Source: Coprinellus micaceus (Eukaryota > Basidiomycota > Agaricomycetes > Agaricales > Psathyrellaceae). From it: a stretch of DNA of 64,000 bases. Every line of letters starts with the position of its first letter. The first letter of the stretch is position 1. The stretch is taken from positions 1,364,001 through 1,428,000 of the forward strand of contig OX596338.1 of the NCBI GenBank assembly GCA_951394405.1, in the 5' to 3' direction. The position numbers and the translations under genes were made by a program. The notes beneath the pieces are model-generated. The model ran no database searches, was not told the DNA's origin, and worked only from the letters and a program-made list of their open reading frames with translations. Shown piece after piece: positions 12,260 through 24,549 of this stretch.

Positions 12260-12970
12260 GGTCAGATCGAGGTTTTGTTCGAAATCGTCAACGAGAGAAA
12301 GAAAGGGGGATCAAGGACCGATCCGAAAGGGGTGGTTGGGACGTGGACTAGATCGTAATGAGAGGATAGACCTCACTTGGAAGAGAGCAGAATCCTCGGA
12401 CAACGCCTGGAGATGGAAGAAGAGAGGGAAAAAGTAGTCCTCAGCTTGACCACAAGTTCCGAACGCATACTTTTTTGAGAGGAATGAAGTCACTGACTCA
12501 TGCCGGCAAGCCGGAAAGTGTACCTGCAGGGTGCCAGGGTCTGTTATGCGGCCCCCCGGCAAAACAGCCAATGAAGTCGTCTCACGAGTTCTGGGAACTT
12601 CGAGGGCGCTGACAAGAGTCGCAGAAAGGGAATATCCAGGGTCACAGGCGTTGCTGCGCCTCGAATGGGGGAATTCCTCGGAATGTCAGCGTCGAGTGCC
12701 GTCGACGAGGACCCTCGCCACAAATACTGAGGGCGGTAGGGACCAATTGAACGAAGGCAAAGAGACGATTGAGATGGTCATAGTCAAGAAGAAAGGAGCG
12801 AACTGGTGTTGAAAGGCAGATTGTCAAGTTGGGTCAGCGCGGAGCCGGTGTTCAAGAATTGCTGTTTCGGGAAGTGCAGCCCAAAACCTTATCTAACGCT
12901 GCTCACGGTCAGATTTTCTCGTCCACCATCTTGCTTCCGTTCCACCACCTCTCCTTCCCCAGCTCCAGCC
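12260..12970. other. divergent promoter region between the MFS exporter and Ran
   Basis: The two flanking genes are transcribed away from each other, so this 0.7-kb stretch should hold both promoters. The part next to Ran is rich in short pyrimidine runs, common upstream of highly expressed fungal genes. No coding exon is recognisable. Confidence 0.5.
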
Positions 12971-14103
12971 ATGACTGACATCGGCACCGTGCCCACCTTC
13001 AAGCTCGTCCTCGGTATGCAGCCCACCCAAATTTCCAGGCAGACTCTCAAACTGACGCGATCGTTCTTGTCTTTTCCTTGATCGATGTGCGATTGGCCAC
13101 TGGATCCCATTCCGCTCCTCTAATCTCGCCCTGGATGCGCGCGATGGATCTCTGCATAACGTGTAGTCGGTGACGGTGGAACCGGAAAGACCACGTTCGT
13201 CAAGGTACGCCGCTTTGAACGCGCTCGGGATGCTCGAAGTGCTCATCATGCATCTTTAGCGCCATCTTACTGGTGAATTCGAGAAGAAGTACATCGGTAC
13301 AGTCTAGTTTCTTTCAGAGCCCCCGTCTGGTGGCATGCAGATGCATCCAGACACACTGGCACAAGACCATCCAGATCGACTAATCCCTTCCGCCTTCTCC
13401 AGCCACCCTCGGTGTTGAGGTCCACCCCCTCACTTTCTCCACCAACTTCGGCACTATCTGCTTCAACGTCTGGGACACCGCCGGTCAGGAAAAGTTCGGT
13501 GGTCTCCGCGATGGTTACTACATCCAGGGCCAGTGCGGTATCATCATGTTCGATGTTACCTCCCGTATCACCTACAAGAACGTCCCCAACTGGCACCGTG
13601 ACCTCGAGCGTGTTTGCGAGAACATCCCCATCGTCCTTTGCGGAAACAAGGTCGACGTCAAGGTTCGCCTCCATTCATTCAAAGGCGCCACTGCATCCGA
13701 TTGACAATCGCAATCTCTTCATCGATTTTAGGAGCGCAAAGTGAAGACTGGTGCCGTCACCTTCCACCGCAAGAAGAACCTCCAGTACTTCGAAATCTCC
13801 GCCAAGTCAAATTATAACTTCGAAAAGCCCTTCCTCTGGCTCGCCAGGAAGCTCGTTGGGTATGTGGCTGCCCCGTTTCCCCTCGCACAGCCTAGGCGCC
13901 CACTTGGCCCGTGCATTCATAAAAACAAATCATATTGACTCACTATCCGTCAACTTAACAGCAACCCCGGGCTCGAATTTGTCGCTGCTCCCGCTTTGGC
14001 CCCCGCAGAGGTCGCCGTTGACCCCGCCCTCATGGAGCAGTACCAGAAGGAGTTGGCTCAGGCCGAGTCTGTCCCTCTCCCCGACGACGACGAGGACCTC
14101 TAA
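12971..14103 (+). CDS. GSP1: Ran GTPase (Gsp1/Spi1), five or more introns
   Basis: Small nuclear GTPase that gives direction to nuclear transport and organises the mitotic spindle. The spliced protein starts [20 protein letters not shown], and the G1 loop GDGGTGKTT is completed across the first intron. It continues with [20 protein letters not shown] (switch I), [20 protein letters not shown] (switch II), [15 protein letters not shown] (NKxD) and [14 protein letters not shown] (SAK). The end is [20 protein letters not shown] plus DL, the acidic tail typical of Ran. Length is about 215 residues, as in the family. Introns follow the first 42 nt, the VKRHLTG junction and the IATLG junction, with two more downstream. 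Identification is essentially certain. Confidence 0.97.
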
Positions 14104-14368
14104 ACGTCCGGCCCTCGCTCGTTATCGCACCTCGCTATCTTTCTCCGATTTGGTTTCCTTTCCCTTTCTCTTTTCAACCAACGCTTTGACACGAATACAT
14201 ACACCATCCTGCCGCCTCTAGCGAATGTTCCAATGCAACTTTGTATTCTTTAACTCACCAGCTGAGAGGCCAGTGTCTGAAACTAGGGACAACGATAGCT
14301 AGGAAAGGTCGAGAAGGTACAGGTATAGGTCTTGGTCATGCTATCCCGGGCTTTGGGTTGTTCCAAGT

Positions 14369-16452
14369 TCAAGCCACGGACTCTTCCAACACACCCTCCC
14401 AAAGATCCAACTTCAAAGCCAGCCTCTGGAACGAAGTTAGCCTCAACTCCGTCGCATTCACGGCCTCATCCTTCTTCCCTACAGACAACGCACAGAACCC
14501 CTTGAAGTCCTCCTCCGTCGGGATACTCATCAACGCAAAAACAGGGATGAGCTCCGCGAGTCCGCGAGAATGCAGAAGCCGCCGGACGACGGGTGCGACG
14601 AAGTCTTGGTCCGGACCCGGGTGGATGGGGCATGTGTACGAAATATTCGGGAGTATCCCTGGTGATCGCGAGGTGGAGGGCGCCTTGGACGACCCAGCGA
14701 AACTTGAGCTTGAGTTTCCTTGGGGGTATTGAGACTCAAACGACGACGAAGATGCTTGACAAGTAGGAGTGGAGACGAGCGGGGAAAGGTGGTCATCGAG
14801 TGCCTTCACCTTGCATTCGCGCGCGAAGCGCTTCAGGATCACCCGGGCGGGCCACTGGTTTTCGTATCGCTCGAAAAGGCGGAAACCCTTGCCCGTAATC
14901 TATGCAAACGCGTTTGGAACCTGTAAGTCCAGCGGCGCTTTCTGTGATTGGTTGGAAACTCACGTCTTTCACAGCTGCTTCGAATAGCCCTTTGGATGGA
15001 CGGTACGTCGTGATGTAGACATCTGCGCCCTCCTTCACCGCAGCCTTGGCCCGGGGAGAAAGTATCAGACAAGAACTTTAAGCGGCCAGGCGCTGTGGCC
15101 AGAATAACACGCACCACGATCTCCTGAAATGGTCCGCGATTATTGGGCAGATCCATTGCCTTCAACAGAAACTCGAGTGGCTGCTGCGGATCGGTTAACA
15201 CATCCTCTGCCGAATCGTCTATCGGTTGCGGTATTTTACGGTGAGGTTCCGTTGACGCGCCCTGCGTCGACCCATATGTCTGAACCGGGATGGAGGCATG
15301 AACCAGTTCCCTCAGACTCCTCTTGACCTGCTTCCTTGTGTCGAGGTCGTCAATGAAAGCCTTCTTGCACGGCACGGGCCATGCGAGAAAGACCCTGAGA
15401 TGGGCGTCGCTCGTCAGCCCACCCTCGCGTAGTGCGCGGAGGCACTCCACCATGTCCTTACTCTCGTTCGCTAAAAAGTCGATGAGCCTGGTGTTGGGCC
15501 CAGATAGGTGAGGGGGAAGGAGGTGGCCGCATTCGCAACACCCCACGAAGACCTCATCGGGGGATGCTATCTCAGTGCGCTCGACCTGGGAGAAGGGGTT
15601 GGGGGTATCAACCTAGTCGGAAACAAGGATCGGGTGAGTGCTCTGGGTCTGTGAAAGCAATGCGGTTGAGTTAGACTCACCAGAGTAGCTTGAGATGATG
15701 TGAAGGACACTTGACTCCCCTCGGAAAGTCCGAGTAGACCAAAGGAGGGCGCGGGAGTGGACTCCACTGCGATCGGGAAAGAGCGCGAACCTGGTTGCGG
15801 GGACGTCGGGTCGATGCAGTGCGAGACCGGATTCTTGCTGCGAGATGGGGCTGCCGCCTTAGGGTAAGGGGAGAACCTCTCGATGATGACACTTTCTGAC
15901 CGCTTGTGCAAGGCCCGCCGATCGGGAGGGAGGGGATTGGGGCTGCGCTGCCTCTCTTTGTCCAGTCGTCTTTTCTGCTTGTCTCGTCCAGAGTGAGAGG
16001 ACGCTAGCTCAAGACCAATACGGATTCTATGCCTATAGGCCTTGGAATTAAATAAAGCTTCAAGTGGCCAGGCATCTTCGTAATCGCGTAGGAAGGTCCT
16101 TCTTCGACACACCTGGATATCCGTAGTTGATCGGTGCTCAACGGGGTAGACAGACGTTAGAGACGGAAGTTGCTTACATTGTCGCAGAACCTTTTCCACA
16201 CCTCCGGGTCCTGTTCGTGAGTGTAGCGTTCCAAAGATAAATTCAGGGCTGTCATCGATTCGTTGGCTGTACGCTACGATCGAGTGTCAAGTCAGCGCGG
16301 AATCGGGGGCGAAGGGATCCGGCGCCTACTTGGAACCCCTCCCAATGGGACCGGGTCTGAATCACCGACGCTAGGTACTTGTGACGCAAGTCATTGGTCA
16401 CTCGAAGCTTCAACATCTCGTCCGGAGGCGGCTTCTTGATGAGATTGGGCAT
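14369..16452 (-). CDS. orphan fungal protein with duplicated YENxWP / GLxxxAHLR modules, copy 1
   Basis: I recognise no named family. The protein aligns over its length with its neighbour (16832-18817) and with the gene at 25718-27753. After splicing, the order is: a leader with MPNLIKKPPPDEMLKLRV; EQDPEVWKRFCDNVCRRR followed by FLRDYEDAWPLEALFN; a basic/Pro-Ser linker; CCECGHLLPPHLSGPNTRL; LREGGLTSDAHLRVFLAWP; TDPQQPLEFLLKAMDLPNNR and GPFQEIVV; ADVYITTYRPSKGLFEAAV; LFERYENQWPARVILKRFAR; a Ser-rich linker; YTCPIHPGPDQDF; LLHSRGLAELIPVFALMSIP; and FCALSVGKKDEAVN...FQRLALKLDL. The YExxWP block and the GL...(D/E)xHLR block each occur twice, which suggests an internal duplication. There is no signal peptide or membrane helix. 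The start at 16452 is the first ATG; the first splice site is uncertain. Confidence 0.72.
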
Positions 16453-16831
16453 AGCGGGGGAGGAGGGGGGAGGGGGGACACCTCCGCTCCTGACCTCGGT
16501 TGTCCGGTTTATGAACCTGGGATTTGAGCCTCCATGTGACCCTGGCCCCGAAGCTGTTGAACGCGTTCAACAGATAACGGAAGAAGCACTAGCTGAACAT
16601 GGAGAGAAGTGCCTCAAGGTGATATGCTGAACATATAACCATGGAACGTGACTGCGCTGCAGGAAGCATGGTACAACCGAAGCCAGGGTTTCCCGGCGAT
16701 CAATGGGCGCTTAAAATTTCAATTCCTACATGACAGGGTGTTAACCAATGGACCTTCCTCGCGGAGGGTGAGAACCTCATACACAAGAACGAATTGTGAT
16801 TTACGCGTAACCTTTTCTGATACTACCGCAT
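16453..16831. other. spacer between two tandem paralogues; nothing recognised
   Basis: About 380 bp lie between the start of copy 1 and the stop of copy 2. It should contain the promoter of copy 1 and the 3' UTR of copy 2. No exon, RNA gene or repeat is apparent. Confidence 0.5.
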
Positions 16832-18817
16832 TTACTCTCCACCTGCTGTGAACTCCAATTCCAGCGCCATGCTTTGGAACGCATTCAAGCGGACACTCCT
16901 CCCAAGCTGTTGGCGTGTATTTTCCACCAACACCACTTTCGCTTCCGGAGAAAAGGAGCAGAACCTGACGAAGTCGGTATCTGTGCGAAGTCCAAGGTAG
17001 GCGAAGATGGGGGTAAACTCGGAGAGCCCACGGTGATGAAGGAGGAGCTGGATGTTGGAAGCAACGCGTGAGATGTCTGGTCCTGCGTGCCAAGGGCAAT
17101 CGTACACAATGCGTGGGGGACCAGACGGTATGACGGGCTGCTGCTGGGTGGAAGTATCGAGAGAGGGTCGAATCCAGTGGCTCGGGGACCCGCAGGCATC
17201 AGGGGTGGAACCGGAGATCTGCTTCCTCACGATGCGTTTGATCAGGAAGCGTATGGGCCAGTGATTTTCGTATCGCTCAAACAAAAGCTTCTCCCGAGCA
17301 ATCTGCCAATGCAAGGCTTCAGTCTAACGAACAGGCGGGAGTACACAGGGCACGTACGGCCTTAACAGCTTTCTCAATCTCGTCGTCCGACGGGTGAAAC
17401 GAACACAGGTACGGGAATCCATCACGCCTGAAGAATCGCTGGACATTTGGTTAGCTTAACTAGGAGCTTGGGGGGTAATCCAAGAACTCACCAGGACCTC
17501 GTTGAACGACTTGGGGCTGGGGCCCAGTTCCATGGCGGTACACAGTAGCTCAATCGGCTGCTTGGGATCCGTCAGCGTCTGCTCCGCCTCTTTCGAGGGC
17601 TGCAAGACTCCCGAAAAGGTGCGAGGCGCTTGAGAGACGACGTTCAGTTCGCTAGTCTGGGGGATTTGAGTGGGTAACAGGCCGGGTGCCTCAGTCCCGC
17701 TTTTACGTGGCACAGCGGATGGTGCAGGTCCTCCGAGTTTCTGTAGCAGAATCTGTCTGTCGAACGGAGTCGTAGGTAGCTCCCTCACGAACTTCACCCG
17801 GTGTCCAGAAGGCCACTGCCAAAAGATATTGAGGTGCGCGTCGTCCACCAAGCCCGCGTCGGCAAGAACTTGGAGGTGCTCGGGGTCCTCCTCTCCGACG
17901 GTAGGGGATAGAACAGTCCTGGGCCCGATAACGCCAGGGCCATGACCACAGTCCAGACATCCGACGTGAGCAACGAGGGGTGAGTTTGGGTGTTTGACTC
18001 GGTGGGTTGGTTTAGAAGAGGTGGTCTGGTAGGGCGGGGACGATGAGAAAGTGTAATAGGCGAGGATGAAGCAGCACACACCTTGGTGGTCGGTCCGAGC
18101 CGACGGACAGTGGGCTGAACTTGGCCAACCTTGCGAGGACTGCGTTGGCCAACGAGTACGTATGGCTTTAGGGAGGGGGTATAGCGCTTGTGGGGAGAGG
18201 GGTGTTCAGACTTGACGACTGCCGGGGTCTTCATGGATGTTGCCTGCGTTGAAGTGCGAGGGGAACGTCTGGGAGTCGAGAGGGAGCCGCCACTTGCCAA
18301 AGGATGGGTGGTGCTGTGCAGGTGATCAGAGGTTGTCGCAGAGGGCTCGGGCGCCTCCTCATGAGATGCTTTATGATGGTAATATTGGTTCCGTATATAA
18401 TTTTTGGCCCGTAAGTTGAAGATTGCTCGGAGCGGCCAGCATCCGTCGTAATCGAGTAGGCGCTGATGCGCCGGCGGATCGCACACCTAGGGTATGTTAG
18501 TCACATTAGAAGTGGGCAAGCGAGAGCAGAACGTACTTTCTCGACGTATGCCTGCCACATAGCAGGGTCTATCTGGTCTGAATCGAGGCCTTTCCTGAAA
18601 CGCATGTCCTCGGCTATGACGCGGGTTCTCTTCTGCGGGGAGCGTCATCAAATCAACAAGGAAACACTCTTCTGACGATGAAAAGGCAAACCACGAAGTT
18701 ATCGAATTGACCGCATCCTGGATAGACATACTTCAGGTGAGGGTGTAGGTCGACTATGAGCTTCAGGCCCATGATCTCAGGGGGCTGAAGGATAGGTATG
18801 CTCGGGCTTGAGGTCAT
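16832..18817 (-). CDS. orphan fungal protein with duplicated YENxWP / GLxxxAHLR modules, copy 2
   Basis: Tandem paralogue of the gene at 14369-16452, in the same direction. The start at 18817 gives MTSSPSIPILQPPEIMGLKL. Spliced exons then give QIDPAMWQAYVEKVCDPPAH and RLLDYDGCWPLRAIFNLRAK, a basic Ser/Pro linker, then HVGCLDCGHGPGVIGPRTVL and LADAGLVDDAHLNIFWQWPS. Next come TDPKQPIELLCTAMELGPSP, GFPYLCSFHPSDDEIEKAVK, LLFERYENHWPIRFLIKRIV, YDCPWHAGPDISRVASNIQL, LLLHHRGLSEFTPIFAYLGL and FCSFSPEAKVVLVEN...AFQSMALELEF. The stop is at 16832. The CxxCG pair, the TDPxxPxE block and both YxxxWP blocks are conserved with the other copies, although linkers have diverged strongly. Function is unknown; copies this divergent suggest either old duplication or fast evolution. 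Confidence 0.72.
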
Positions 18818-19265
18818 TGTACACGGTGAGTGGGCGGGGTTCGCAATTCGTCCCGTCTCTCTCCATTTAAGTTAGAATAGAGAAGCCAGCATGTGACAGT
18901 TTCCTGAACTAATGGTTGACCCAAGTCAACAAACCGAAGCGAAGGAACATCGCGATGTTCATTGTACAGAACCTTCGTCCTGAGAAGCTTGACCGAAAGC
19001 GTGAACATGCAACTTCTGTCACAAACGGAGTCACCTGCCAATCGAAGCATGTTAGTTTGTGAAGCCTGGCAAGGAACAAAGCCTGGCTCACCGTGGCATG
19101 GGGTGACATCCTCTAAGCTCGTTCTCGATAACACCTCGAGGATTGCCGTGGACTACCTGAGCCTGGAAGAGAACCGACCCAAAGCGCGTACGAAATTGCG
19201 GTGTCATATATTCTGCAAGCACGACTTCGGGTATACTTCGAACGGTCAATTAAGCTTTCCATACT
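18818..19265. other. spacer between orphan copy 2 and BET3; nothing recognised
   Basis: About 450 bp should contain the promoter of orphan copy 2 and the 3' UTR of BET3, both minus-strand genes. Short frames are open but show no family motif and no paralogy to the orphan genes. Confidence 0.45.
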
Positions 19266-20040
<775 letters not shown>

Positions 20041-20321
20041 TCGGTCAGGAATGGGGTATGAAATGTGATCTAGTCGTGGTGGTGGACGGGGAGAGAGTTG
20101 TGTGGCCCGAGCTCACGGTAGCGCGCGCTTGATGTTCGTCACACGCAAACAGCGCAGGGCAGACGACTCAGAACCCATTCGGAAGGCCAGAAATGCGATA
20201 ATTATAGTAAGAATATATGCGACTGTACCACAGAATAGGGAATGGGCTGTCCGGGGGTACAGCCAAAAAGCAATGGATGGAAAACGCGACCAACGCCAGC
20301 AGCAACAACCTCGACGCCCGA

Positions 20322-20905
20322 CTACCACCGATCCAGCCTGTTGAGCTTCCTCGCCGTCTTCGCGTTGTTCTGGGTGTTCTGACCTCTGACGGGCAGGTGC
20401 ATGGCGTGCCGCCTTCCGACATAACTTCCAATCATCCTCTGGTGGGCAATGTTCTCGCGGATCTGGTTCCTCAACTCGGACTCGACCTTGAGCGAGCTGA
20501 GAGGGTCCGCCCATTTCTTCTTCGCCTCGCCCGCCTGTGCTGCCTGTGCTTGCTGCTCCTTGAACTTGGCCAGCAGTTCCTGGGAAGAGGTGGTTGGAGG
20601 CGGGGGTACGAACTTGGGAGGTGCTAAGGGATACCGGGGAAGTGGGGGTGCTGTCGAGGGGGAGGAGAGGAAGGATGCGAGGGAGGTGATTTGGAATGGC
20701 GAGAGGTCCCTGACTTTGCAGGTGTCGTGAATCTGGAAGCGGGCGCAGAGGCGTTTCGATGTTTTGGCTCCGACTCCGTAGAACTTGGTCAAGGCGAACT
20801 GTGGGGGCAGGGCTTTAGAATTTCCAGATAATTTCTTCAGAACTGGTTACAACGCACTGTGGCCTTGAAGTTATCAGGCAGCGAGATACCGAGAATGTGG
20901 ACCAT
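20322..20905 (-). CDS. mitochondrial small-subunit ribosomal protein uS13m (Sws2-like)
   Basis: S13 protein of the mitochondrial ribosome, which contacts the tRNA in the head of the small subunit. The start at 20905 gives MVHILGISLPDNFKAT, and one intron follows. The second exon gives FALTKFYGVGAKTSKRLCAR (the helix-two-turn-helix of S13), FQIHDTCKVRDLSPFQITSL, then a Pro/Ala-rich insert (STAPPLPRYPLAPPKFVPPP and further), KKKWADPLSSLKVESELRNQ and IRENIAHQRMIGSYVGRRHA. It ends MHLPVRGQNTQNNAKTARKL and NRLDRW. The terminal GRRHAxxLPVRGQxTxxNAxT block is the S13 signature. The insert of roughly 60 residues between the two halves is unusual. A start of MVHILG without a long presequence resembles other fungal uS13m proteins. 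Confidence 0.93.
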
Positions 20906-21012
20906 GGTGGCTGCTGGATAAAATTGAGCAACGTCAAGAGCTCGTTTGAGTCCGGGTCTGCTCTGTGATCGCCCGTCGGAATCTGAATTGCATCTCTCCC
21001 TTGAACCTCGTC

Positions 21013-22206
21013 ATGTCTGGCAACAAATTCGAGGACGCCCTCATCAAGCAGCGCACCCAGGCCAGAGAAGAATATGAACGCCAAAAGCATGCGTTGGTCA
21101 AGGAGACCGAGAAGGCACGGCCCTCGGTCTCGCGCTTCGTCGGTCAGTTCGACTCCATGGAAGAGTCGCTGAAGAACAGTACCGTCGGTCTCGTCCACCT
21201 CGAGGAGTTCCAGCAACGAAGGAAAGAACTCGAAGAGGCCAAGGCACGGGAGGCCGCTCGGAGTGCAGAGATAAAGTATGCGGTTCCGCTGTTCTTGTTC
21301 CTCCCCAGTTTGGCTGACAGAAGGTTGAGTACCGTTTAGGGACGAGAAGAAGGCAAAGAAGAGGAAGAAGATGGCCAAGTCTACCCTATCGTTTGACATG
21401 GATGGAGAAGATGAGGCGGAAGAGTCTAGTAAAGGGAATAGCACACGAGCCACGCCTAGTGCTGAAGGTCGCGATACACCACCGGTCAAGAAGGCCAAGC
21501 TCAGCAAAAACCCCAACGTCGACACATCTTTCCTCCCAGACAGAGGGCGAGAGGAGGCCGAGCGGAAGGAACGGGAGCGTCTGCGGTTAGAATGGCTTGA
21601 GACCCAGGAAGCCATCAAGGCGGAGGAGATCGAGGTGACCTATTCGTACTGGGATGGTACTGGCCACCGAAAGAGTGTCATGGTAAGACGTTCAATATGT
21701 CCCTTTTCTTCGTCCTCCCCCCTTACACATCCATTTTCAGTGCAAGAAGGGAGAGACGATCTCTTCGTTCCTCGAGAAAGCACGTCAGCAGTTCCCTGAA
21801 CTGAGGGGAGTGAACGTGGACAACATGATGTATATCAAGGAGGACGTGATCGTTCCAGGCGTACGTTCTCATCCACTCTCCCTTCGTATGTAGCTCTAAC
21901 TCAACCCATAGCATTACACTTTCTACGACTTTATCATCAACAAGGCTCGCGGAAAGTCTGGGCCACTCTTCAACTTTGATGTCCACGACGACGTCAGACT
22001 ATTGTCAGATGCTACGAAGGAGAAGGACGAATCGCATGCTGGAAAGGTTGTGGAACGAAGCTGGTATAACCGAAACAAGCACATCTTTCCTGCGTCGCGA
22101 TGGGAGGTTAGTCGCACTGGAACTGTTGAAACTCTACCCGTTACTCATTTTTGTGGAATAGGTTTATGATCCTGAGAAGGACTACGGAAAGTACACCATT
22201 GCATAA
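21013..22206 (+). CDS. FAM50/XAP5 family nuclear protein
   Basis: Conserved eukaryotic nuclear protein of the XAP5 (FAM50) family, linked in other organisms to spliceosome function and gene regulation. The start at 21013 gives [20 protein letters not shown], then a charged coiled segment ([20 protein letters not shown]) and a Lys-rich stretch. The family core follows: [16 protein letters not shown], then across an intron [100 protein letters not shown] and [19 protein letters not shown] with TAA at 22204-22206. All hallmark blocks (YKEDxIx[21 protein letters not shown]) are intact. The gene is divergent from uS13m, with only about 107 bp between the starts. Confidence 0.95.
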
Positions 22207-22416
22207 GCTGGGGTACTCGAACCTATTTAATGGACGAGCCCTGCCTTGCTTTAGAACACGGGGGACCATGAGGCATGACAAAATAACATTCTTAAACCAC
22301 CTCTCGCCTAAGAAAATCAGATGAACCGCAGGTTTAGAACTCTGGAGTCTGGACACAACTTCACAACTTTTACCCATCCTGTTGGTCGTCCTTCCGTCGG
22401 AAGGAGGCGCAAAAAA

Positions 22417-22489
22417 TGGGGGCACCGCGGATCGAACGCGGGACCTTTAGAACTTCAGTCTACTGCTCTCCCAACTGAGCTATGCCCCC
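22417..22489 (-). tRNA. tRNA-Phe (anticodon GAA), intronless
   Basis: A 73-nt cloverleaf reads on the minus strand. The acceptor stem GGGGGCA pairs perfectly with TGCCCCC before the discriminator A. The D arm is GCTC...GAGC with AGTTGGGA in the loop, the anticodon loop is CTGAAGT with GAA at positions 34-36, the variable loop is AGGTC, and the T arm is CCGCG-TTCGATC-CGCGG. The anticodon stem has four good pairs, but the 27-43 position is a G.A mismatch. A run of six T follows the 3' end on the transcribed strand (positions 22411-22416), matching a Pol III terminator. It lies head-to-head with the V-ATPase subunit D gene. There is no intron. Confidence 0.96.
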
Positions 22490-22600
22490 TGCTGATGGGT
22501 TGCGCAAACAAAGCCACACAAGGAGCCCCTAACCTCGATCGGCGCGATCATGGTGCGAGCTGCTTCGACGGCTCTTTCAGTCTCCCTCCACTTACTCGCA

Positions 22601-23570
22601 ATGTCCGGCACAGGAAACCGCGAGAATGTCTTCGCCACGCGGATGTCGCTGGCCACCACCAAGCAGCGTCTCAAAGGCGCTCAAACCGGCCACTCGCTCC
22701 TCGCCAAGAAACGAGATGCTCTGACAACCCGATTCCGCGCCATCCTCCGCAAGGTCGATGAGGTGAGCCTCACTCCCGGGATGGCTATCTCTATCCTATG
22801 TGCGCTGGGGTCATGCTCAACAACCCAGCAAACCTAGGCGAAGCGGAAGATGGGTCGAGTAATGCAGGTCGCTTCGTTCTCGATGGCCGAGGTCACATAT
22901 GCGACAGGAGACATCGCGTACCTCGTCCAGGAGCAGGCCAAGCTCGCTACCTTCAGGGTCAAGACGAGGCAGGAGAACGTGTCTGGTGTGGTCTTGCCTG
23001 CGTTTGAAGTCGATCGTGTCGGCGGGTCAGGTCTGTCCCTTCCGCTACGCAGCATGCCAATGACGTGATCTCTTATCCTTGCCATGGTGCAGATTTCAAT
23101 CTAACGGGTCTCGGCCGAGGAGGACAGCAGATTCTCAAGGCAAAGGAGGTGTACGCAAAGGCGTTGGAGACGCTCGTCGAATTGGCATCTCTACAAACGG
23201 CCTTTACGATTTTGGATGAAGTCATTCGGGCGACGAACCGCCGTGTCAACGCCATCGAGCACGTCGTTATCCCCCGCCTCGAGAACACCATCAAGTATAT
23301 TCTGAGCGAATTGGACGAGATGGACAGAGAGGAATTCTTCAGGCGAGCACTCCATTGGCCTTACTTGTTCTCAGTCTCTGACAGTCATTCAGGTTGAAGA
23401 AAGTCCAGGCAAAGAAGAAGCGCGACAACGCGATTCGCCAGGAGGCAGAGGATGCGCGGAAATTGGCAGAGGAACACACAGCTGTCGACACGGCACTGGA
23501 GATCGAACCAGACGGGGAAGTGCGATCTACAGACATGTTGAGAAGTAAAGACGAGGATGTCATTTTCTGA
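22601..23570 (+). CDS. VMA8: V-type H+-ATPase subunit D (Vma8)
   Basis: Central-stalk rotor subunit of the V1 sector, which couples ATP hydrolysis to proton pumping in vacuoles and other acidic organelles. The chosen start at 22601 gives [20 protein letters not shown], matching family N-termini. An in-frame ATG at 22550 would add 17 residues (MVRAASTALSVS...) and cannot be excluded. Then follow [60 protein letters not shown], an exon with [80 protein letters not shown] and [20 protein letters not shown]. The long N- and C-terminal helices of the D subunit are all present. Three or more short introns. Confidence 0.95.
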
Positions 23571-23778
23571 GCGTCCTCCTCCTCGATCTCCCTGTTGTAG
23601 CGTAATTTCTCTGAATGGATTGACCCGATTTACGATCTTTTTGAAAGTTTTGAGAGGGCCCCGGGAGGTGTAGGTCATAGTTGCAGGAAGGTACAGAGGC
23701 ATACAACATATCGTCATGGTGCTATCGATACGCATGGATGCGATAGGTGTTTTGCGAGGGATGGAAGGGTAGAGAAGA

Positions 23779-24424
23779 TTACTGACACCAACGTTAGTGG
23801 GAGGGGGCCATAAAGTAGAGCACAACTCACATCGACGATCTCAACATCGGTGGTAACAGTCTCTGACTTCTTCCTGTCCTTCCTGTCGAGGATAGCACGG
23901 CTACAAATGGCATAAACGAACAATCCATGCCCCTCAAATCTCCCAACTCACCGATCCTTGTCGAGCTTGAGGCTGGTGATAACGACGTTGCTGGGGTGGA
24001 TGCCGATGGGGGCGCTGGCGCCGTTGGACTTGTCCCTGGAGACACGGTCGACGTGGATAACCCACTTCTTGCGGTAGACCTGGAGAACCTTGCCCTCACG
24101 CCCCTTGAACTTCCCCCGGACAATGCGGACCTCGTCGTCTTTGCGGACAGGGATGGAGCGGGCGTTGTGCTTGGCGCGGAGCTCCCTGGAGAGAGGAGAG
24201 GACATGATCTTGCGGCGGATGGACGAGGGCGCCGAGAAGTGCGCCTTGCGCGACTTGCGCCTCGAGGAAGAAACGTCTGCGTTCGAGGAGAGAGGGTCAG
24301 CATAAGGTCATCCAGCCCCTCGCACATCCCATCCAGCCCCCATCCCGCCCAAATTTCACGAGCTCTCCGAGAGCGACGCAGGACGGCATTCTGACAGCAT
24401 ACACATACCGGCGTTGAACTTCAT
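23779..24424 (-). CDS. RPL26: 60S ribosomal protein uL24 (L26)
   Basis: Large-subunit protein near the polypeptide exit tunnel. Exon 1 is only 16 nt (MKFNA plus one base). Exon 2 gives [60 protein letters not shown] (the KOW motif), [20 protein letters not shown] and [20 protein letters not shown]. Exon 3 gives [20 protein letters not shown] and VD. Reading straight on, the frame stays open, but a good intron (GTGAGT...CTAAC...TCAG) begins right after the GAT codon and the next exon opens with TAA. The stop codon is therefore in its own exon and the protein is about 136 residues, as expected for the family. Very early introns are usual for ribosomal protein genes. Confidence 0.93.
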
Positions 24425-24549
24425 TTTTGTCGGAGGTGGGTCTTGAGGGCAGCGACGACGACGACCAAGAGGTGGATGCTGCACACGTTCTCACGGTAAA
24501 AGCTCCCTCTCTGGGGCTGTGCACCATCAGAGGCCCCTGAGGAACACCC

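Noticed and set aside
13267..13674. 135-codon minus-strand open frame across the Ran gene
   Set aside because: It is the antisense of well-conserved Ran exons and of an intron.
20815..21618. 267-codon minus-strand open frame
   Set aside because: It is antisense to the FAM50/XAP5 exons, whose plus-strand translation carries all family motifs.
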